Shown here: positions 41,392 to 45,565 of the stretch, piece by piece
How positions within the stretch are numbered: position 1 is the first letter of the stretch
Layout of the letters: the number at the start of each line of letters is the position of its first letter
DNA from: Akkermansiaceae bacterium UBA2381
Lineage (GTDB): Bacteria; Verrucomicrobiota; Verrucomicrobiia; Verrucomicrobiales; DEV007
Reading direction: 5' to 3'
Length of the DNA stretch: 45,565 nucleotides
Assembly: GCA_002344215.1 (NCBI GenBank)
Contig: DDSV01000012.1
Location: 1 to 45,565 of the forward strand
The notes under the pieces: generated by a model
What the model was told of the DNA's origin: nothing
The model's input: the letters and a program-made list of their open reading frames with translations, nothing else
Databases searched by the model: none
Program-made: the position numbers and the translations under genes

Positions 41392-42123
41392 CTATCGCGG
41401 TTCGGCGGACCGAATCAGCTCAGCAAGGGCAATCAAGACCTCTTCTGTGTCCGAGAAATCATCGAGAAGGGCATCCGGCCCCGCCGCCTCAAGCTCCATC
41501 CTCGTCGCGGCCCCCGTAGCTACCGCGAACACCCGCGCACCGAGAGCCCGGGCGCAGGCAATGTCTTTGGGGGTGTCTCCGATCACGACAATTCGCTCCG
41601 GTGGAAAGTCACGACCGCACGCCTGCAAGGCCCGTTCTCTCGCGATGGGGCCGAGCTGATTCCGGTCGTGATGATCGCAACCGAAGGCGCCGTGGGTAAA
41701 ATAATGGTCGAGGTCAAAATGCCGCAGTTTGATCCACGCCCCCGCTTGGACGTTTCCCGTGAGCACGGCCAACTCTTGCGAGTCGTCTCCGCTGAGAACA
41801 TTGAGGAGCTCTTTCACGCCGGGGAGAACGTAGCCCCTCCCCTCAATCGAAAACTGCCGGAGATGGAATGAGAGACTTTCGGTATAGCACTGGTAGAAGC
41901 GGCGCCGGTGCTCCGGAGTGTCCACCAGACCAAAATGCTCGAAGAGGGACATGACCACACCGCTGTCGGTCGCCCCGCCCAGCTCCAAAGGGGGAAAGCT
42001 CGTCCCGAAGCAGGCGGGGAAGGCCTCGAAAAAGCCGGCCTCGAGCGAGACAAGACCGGCACCCCCGGTATCCACGAGGGTGCCGTCAATGTCAAAAAGG
42101 AGGAGCGTCGAGGCTTCCTTCAA
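41392..42123 (-). CDS. HAD-superfamily hydrolase
   Basis: A 243-residue phosphatase-like protein with LLLFDIDGTLVDTGGAG (motif I), ELAVLTGNVQAGAW (motif II Thr), and ERIVVIGDTPKDIACARALG (motif IV). The cap domain is alpha-helical. The 'TGN' in motif II and 'HGAFG.DH..R..L' point to a subgroup found in many environmental bacteria, substrate unknown. Only 26 bases separate it from the infC stop, so it is probably co-transcribed. Confidence 0.88.
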   Translation of the reverse strand: MKEASTLLLFDIDGTLVDTGGAGLVSLEAGFFEAFPACFGTSFPPLELGGATDSGVVMSLFEHFGLVDTPEHRRRFYQCYTESLSFHLRQFSIEGRGYVLPGVKELLNVLSGDDSQELAVLTGNVQAGAWIKLRHFDLDHYFTHGAFGCDHHDRNQLGPIARERALQACGRDFPPERIVVIGDTPKDIACARALGARVFAVATGAATRMELEAAGPDALLDDFSDTEEVLIALAELIRSAEPR

Positions 42124-42149
42124 GCGTGTGATGTCTTGAGATTCGCTGC

Positions 42150-42848
42150 TTACGACTTTTCCTCGTCGGAAACTTCAGAATCCTCTGACTCACCGGACTC
42201 TTCGTCGTGGCTGGCTTCGTCGCCATCAAAGTCATCGTCGTCGTCGTCGAACTCATCGTCATCCGCCTCCATGGCTGCATCAGCCTCGGTGAGGTCAACT
42301 TCTTCGCCGTCTCTCCGGAACTTGCGCCTCTGCTTTTCTGCCGGCAGCGGCGAAACCATCATGAGAATGTTCCGGTTGCTTAGCTTGGGCTCAAGATCAA
42401 CGTGGGCCATTCCGGCAAGGTCTTCGCAAACCCGTTTCATCAACTCGAATCCGAGCTCTTTGTGCGCCATCTGACGACCGCGGAACTGTAGCTGGATGCG
42501 AACCTTGAAGCCGTGCGCGAGGAAGTCTTCGGCGTGGGTGAGTTTGATCGCGTAATCGTGCGGGTCAATATTGACGCGGAACTTCACTTCCTTCTCACGC
42601 TTCTTCGGCTTCTCGGACTTTTTGAGCTTGGATTGCTCGTACTTGTACTTGCCGTAATCAACAATACGGCAGACCGGGGGACGGGCGTTCGGGGCGATCT
42701 CGACGAGATCGAGGCCCAGCTCCTTCGCTTTATTCAGCGCCTTGTACGTGGGGAGAACAACATTGTGCTCTCCGTAAATTACACGAATCTCGGGGGATCG
42801 AATTTTATCGTTCACCCGCGTTCTTATCGTACGCGGCCGGCGTTTCAT
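42150..42848 (-). CDS. infC: Translation initiation factor IF-3 with acidic C-terminal tail
   Basis: A 232-residue IF-3. The N-domain has VNDKIRSPEIRVI, KALNKAKELGLDLVEIAPNA and PVCRIVDYGKYKYEQ; the C-domain has KFRVNIDPHDYAIKL, FLAHGFKVRIQLQFRGRQ and LSNRNILMMVSPL. The ordinary protein is about 180 residues and ends near here; residues 180-232 add a tail of mostly Asp, Glu and Ser (DDDEFDDDDDDF). The start is ATG, not the rare AUU used for autoregulation in E. coli. It follows thrS as in many bacteria, but rpmI and rplT do not follow; a HAD gene does. Confidence 0.95.
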   Translation of the reverse strand: MKRRPRTIRTRVNDKIRSPEIRVIYGEHNVVLPTYKALNKAKELGLDLVEIAPNARPPVCRIVDYGKYKYEQSKLKKSEKPKKREKEVKFRVNIDPHDYAIKLTHAEDFLAHGFKVRIQLQFRGRQMAHKELGFELMKRVCEDLAGMAHVDLEPKLSNRNILMMVSPLPAEKQRRKFRRDGEEVDLTEADAAMEADDDEFDDDDDDFDGDEASHDEESGESEDSEVSDEEKS

Positions 42849-43033
42849 GGGTTGTTTAGCGATAGTGTTGTACCTCCAGTAGGTTTGTATTTTAGCTGAT
42901 CAAAAAATTTCCGGAAATCCGGTCAACGGGCAAAGGTTTCCTCCCTGACTTGGAAGAGAAACCAAACGGGTATGTTTCGAAGCAGGATGCAAGATCAAGC
43001 CGTGACGGACACGAATCTGTTCGACGCTGCTGA

Positions 43034-44920
43034 TCATAGACTGCGTGAGCGAATCTCGGCAACGACCTTCTCCTTGAACGAGTCGACACCGAAAGCGCCC
43101 TCATCACCGCGATCACGATGACGGACGGAAACCTGATTTGATTCCTGTTCTTTTGCTCCGATGATCAACATATACGGAATCCTTTCGAGCTGGGCAAGAC
43201 GAATTTTGGCCCCCACTTTCTCGTTGGACTGGTCCACCTTGACCCTGACTCCCGCTTCGCGAAGGCTTTCATAGACCGAATTGGCCGCTTCGATGAACTT
43301 CTCGGAGATGGGGAGTATCCTCACCTGCTCGGGTGAAAGCCAGGTCGGGAATTTGCCGGCGAAGTGCTCAATCAGCACTCCCACAAAACGCTCCATCGAA
43401 CCGAAGGGCGCACGATGAATCATCACGGGGCGATGCGGGGCATTGTCGGCACCGATGTATTCGAGACCGAAACGTTCCGGAAGATTGTAGTCAACCTGCA
43501 CCGTCCCGAGCTGCCATTCCCGACCGATCACATCCTTGACGACAAAGTCGATCTTTGGTCCGTAAAAGGCGGCTTCTCCGGGCTCTTCGGTAAATTCGGT
43601 CCCGAGTGTGGCGGCGGCTTCACGAAGAGCCGATTCGGCGCGATCCCACTTTTCGGGGTCTCCCACATATTTTGTCGAATCCGGATCCCGCAATCCGACG
43701 CGGACCCGGTAATCATGCATTCCGAGGGTTCCGAGAACAATTTTAACGAGCTCGAGGCACCCGATGATCTCATCGCGGACCTGATCCTCGGTACAGAAAA
43801 GGTGGGCGTCATCCTGAGTGAAGCAACGCACGCGGGTCATGCCGCCGAGTTCGCCCGACTGCTCCCAGCGATAAACCGTTCCAAACTCGGCAAGACGCAC
43901 AGGGAGGTCACGATAGCTGTGGTGATTGCTTTGAAATATCTTGATGTGATGAGGACAATTCATCGGCTTCAGAAGGAAACCGTCGATCTCTCCCGACTCA
44001 AGCCGGTTGGACAGTTCCCCGCAACCGCATCCCTCTTCGGCGAGGGCTTTCAAGCTCTCCCTTTCCACCACCGGGGGAAACTGCGACTCGGCATAATAGG
44101 GAAAGTGGCCCGAGGTTCGGTAGAGCCCGAGTTTTCCAATGTGCGGAGTGAAGACCTGGCTGTACCCCTGGCGTTCCAGGTGCTCGCTGATAAAATTCTG
44201 AAGCTCCTGGCGGATCGTGGCACCCTTCGGTTTCCAGAGGATGAGCCCCTGCCCGACAGCCTCATCGATATGAAAGAGATCAAGTTCGCGGCCAATCTTG
44301 CGATGATCGCGGAGTTTTGCTTCTTCCAGCCGCTCAAGGTGCTCGGTCAGCTCCTGACGGTTTTTGAAGGCGGTTCCGTATACCCGCTGGAGCTGGGGCC
44401 TCGACGCGTCGCCTTTGTAGAAGGCACTGGCGACATGCATGATCTTGAAGGCCTTGCAGTTCCCGGTGCGGGGGACATGGGGGCCGGCGCAAAGGTCCCA
44501 GAAGTCACCGTTTTTATAGAGCGAAATGACCTCGTCCTCGGGGATGTCTCCGAGAAGGTCGATTTTGAACTGACTCGGCACCCCCCTCTCGGTGAGAGCG
44601 GCAAGGCGTCCTTTTTTCGCCAGATCCATTGCCTCGTCGCGCGAAATTTCGACCTTTTCGAAGACCTGATTCTCCTTCACGACATTGAGCATCTCCTCCT
44701 CGATTTTTTCAAAATCGTCCGGGGTGATGCGGTGAGCGAGATCAACATCGTAGTAGAAACCGCTCTCCACCGGTGGCCCGGCCGCGAACTGGGCGTCGGG
44801 CCAGAGTTTGGCAATGGCAGTCGCGAGGACGTGGGCACAGGAGTGCCTGAGTCGCTCGAGTTCAGTCATTTGATTTCGCTCTTCCAGCGTTTTCCGCTGC
44901 TGCTCTTGAGAATCCGCCAT
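43034..44920 (-). CDS. thrS: Threonyl-tRNA synthetase without TGS domain
   Basis: A 628-residue synthetase from the ATG at 44920 (MADSQEQQ). It begins at once with the editing domain: LRHSCAHVLATAIAKLWP (His26, His30) and WDLCAGPHVP (Cys144, His148). The catalytic core has LYRTSGHFPYYAESQ, FLLKPMNCPHHIKIF (zinc Cys322), AEFGTVYRWEQSGELGGMTR (motif 2), FTQDDAHLFC and HRAPFGSMERFVGVLIEH (motif 3). The C-terminal anticodon domain has VRILPISEKF, VDQSNEKVGAKIR and PYMLIIGAKEQ. The usual N-terminal TGS domain of about 60 residues is absent, and there is an insertion of about 28 residues (near 284-312, with GCGCGEL) between motif 1 and the zinc Cys. infC lies 185 bases downstream. Confidence 0.95.
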   Translation of the reverse strand: MADSQEQQRKTLEERNQMTELERLRHSCAHVLATAIAKLWPDAQFAAGPPVESGFYYDVDLAHRITPDDFEKIEEEMLNVVKENQVFEKVEISRDEAMDLAKKGRLAALTERGVPSQFKIDLLGDIPEDEVISLYKNGDFWDLCAGPHVPRTGNCKAFKIMHVASAFYKGDASRPQLQRVYGTAFKNRQELTEHLERLEEAKLRDHRKIGRELDLFHIDEAVGQGLILWKPKGATIRQELQNFISEHLERQGYSQVFTPHIGKLGLYRTSGHFPYYAESQFPPVVERESLKALAEEGCGCGELSNRLESGEIDGFLLKPMNCPHHIKIFQSNHHSYRDLPVRLAEFGTVYRWEQSGELGGMTRVRCFTQDDAHLFCTEDQVRDEIIGCLELVKIVLGTLGMHDYRVRVGLRDPDSTKYVGDPEKWDRAESALREAAATLGTEFTEEPGEAAFYGPKIDFVVKDVIGREWQLGTVQVDYNLPERFGLEYIGADNAPHRPVMIHRAPFGSMERFVGVLIEHFAGKFPTWLSPEQVRILPISEKFIEAANSVYESLREAGVRVKVDQSNEKVGAKIRLAQLERIPYMLIIGAKEQESNQVSVRHRDRGDEGAFGVDSFKEKVVAEIRSRSL

Positions 44921-45130
44921 AGTGAAAAAGTTTCCGGCCCACAACGTACGTATTTTACGGCAATTACAAACGGGAAAGCGCCCTCCAACCATGCAAATGA
45001 GCCTTATTCGCGAGTTTGGCCCCCTGCTCCTCTAAAAAGCGTCCCCAACTCAATGACTCAGCCACAAAATGCCGCTTGAATCCCCGGTTAAAGGCAGGAC
45101 AATACGGCCCGCGCGGGATTTCCCCGCCAA

Positions 45131-45204
45131 CGGGGTGTAGCACAGCTTGGTAGTGCGCCTGTTTTGGGAACAGGAGGTCGCTGGTTCGAATCCAGTCACC
45201 CCGA
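45131..45204 (+). tRNA. tRNA-Pro (anticodon TGG)
   Basis: A complete cloverleaf: acceptor CGGGGTG/CACCCCG with discriminator A, D arm with AGCTTGGTA, anticodon stem CCTGT/ACAGG with loop TTTGGGA (anticodon TGG), and T arm CTGG-TTCGAAT-CCAG. CCA is not encoded. A T-run with TTTTCGC-AAA-GCGAAAA follows and may end the transcript. The 3' end is copied in the downstream repeats. Confidence 0.97.
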
Positions 45205-45565
45205 TTTTTTTCGCAAAGCGAAAACAATAGGAAAAGGACTGGATGAGAACCAGCCCGCTGGTTCGCCTGCCACGTCGCGACAGCGATCGCATCAAGAGAG
45301 CGCAGCGAACCACACCGCAGAAAGCGGCGACGAAGGAGTGCGTTAATCCAGTCACCCCGATTTTTTCGCAAAGCGAAAACAATAGGAAAAGGACTGGATG
45401 AGAACCAGCCTGCTGGTTCGCCTGCCACGTCGCGACAGCGATCGCATCAAGTGAGCGCAGCGAACCAAACCGCAGAACGTCGCGACGAAGGAGTGCGTTA
45501 ATCCAGTCACCCCGATTTTTTCGCGAAGCGAAAGAATAAGGAAAGGACTGGATGAGAACCAGCCT
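45189..45565 (+). repeat. Tandem repeats (156 and 155 bp) that copy the tRNA-Pro 3' end
   Basis: Units start at 45189, 45345 and 45500; the third is cut by the window edge. Each begins AATCCAGTCACCCCGA, the last 16 bases of tRNA-Pro, followed by a T-run and TTTTCGC-AAA-GCGAAAA. Then come GGACTGGAT (which can pair with AATCCAGTC of the next unit) and GAACCAGC/GCTGGTTC hairpin, and TGGTTCGC/GCGAACCA pairing at longer range. Units 1 and 2 differ at only a few positions. No protein frame is credible. The layout is like the tRNA-derived repeats behind E. coli tyrT. Confidence 0.9.

Noticed and set aside
43364..45079. 571-codon plus-strand open frame over thrS.
   Set aside because: It is antisense to thrS, whose family motifs are complete; the long frame results from codon bias.
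44964..45428. 154-codon minus-strand frame over tRNA-Pro and the tandem repeats.
   Set aside because: It is a shadow of the tRNA and the repeat units; the apparent internal repeat in the protein only mirrors the DNA repeat.

Overview
The window looks like a chromosomal segment of a Verrucomicrobiota-type bacterium (PVC group). The best marker is the 928-residue secreted dehydrogenase (28568-31354), which joins a propeller-like N-terminus, a repeat region and a C-terminal cytochrome c motif CIMCH; this architecture is typical of Verrucomicrobiota and Planctomycetota. A PcfJ-like protein and several lineage-style hypothetical proteins agree. Shine-Dalgarno sites are weak at many starts. The phylum is an inference from protein architecture; no search could be run.

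Left part (1-7.9 kb), accessory. A PcfJ-like gene (minus strand) and a secreted DUF3298-like protein are followed by a TIR / KDIP-repeat / transmembrane / FGE-sulfatase-fold fusion. Converging on it is a two-gene unit of a secreted caspase-fold protein that has lost its catalytic cysteine but carries SH3b-like C-terminal regions, and a VanX-type D-Ala-D-Ala dipeptidase with all expected residues at the right spacing. A small secreted LysM protein is divergent from it. Secreted or envelope domains dominate, so a cell-wall or host-defence role is a reasonable guess.

Mobile part (about 8-13.2 kb). First come two paralogous small CPxC zinc-ribbon-like genes, one interrupted by a stop codon, around a gene of unknown function. 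Then there is about 1 kb of hairpin-rich, gene-poor DNA with a 28-bp direct repeat. A minus-strand unit follows: a helix-turn-helix protein, a filamentous-phage gene II/X-like replication initiator, and a small protein, closed by a strong terminator. It ends at 13127-13173 in the 3' half of a tRNA-Arg(TCT) gene, which looks like the right attachment site of an integrated element. No integrase is visible.

Surface polysaccharide region (13.2-22.5 kb). Two paralogous OafA-type O-acyltransferases bracket a GT25-like and a GT2-like glycosyltransferase. A NodU/CmcH-type carbamoyltransferase and a decayed FkbM methyltransferase follow. Together they suggest decoration of a surface glycan.

Housekeeping part (22.5-45.5 kb). 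Acylphosphatase, an ABC-2 exporter and a helical-repeat partner form a tight operon. Then come a metallophosphoesterase, RNase HI, small proteins, a HAD phosphatase, the cytochrome-linked dehydrogenase, gyrB-gyrA, an M42 aminopeptidase, purN (minus), an M29 aminopeptidase, a fluoride channel, and a minus-strand group thrS-infC-HAD plus two small membrane proteins. The window closes with tRNA-Pro(TGG), followed by about 155-bp tandem repeats that each copy the 3' end of the tRNA.
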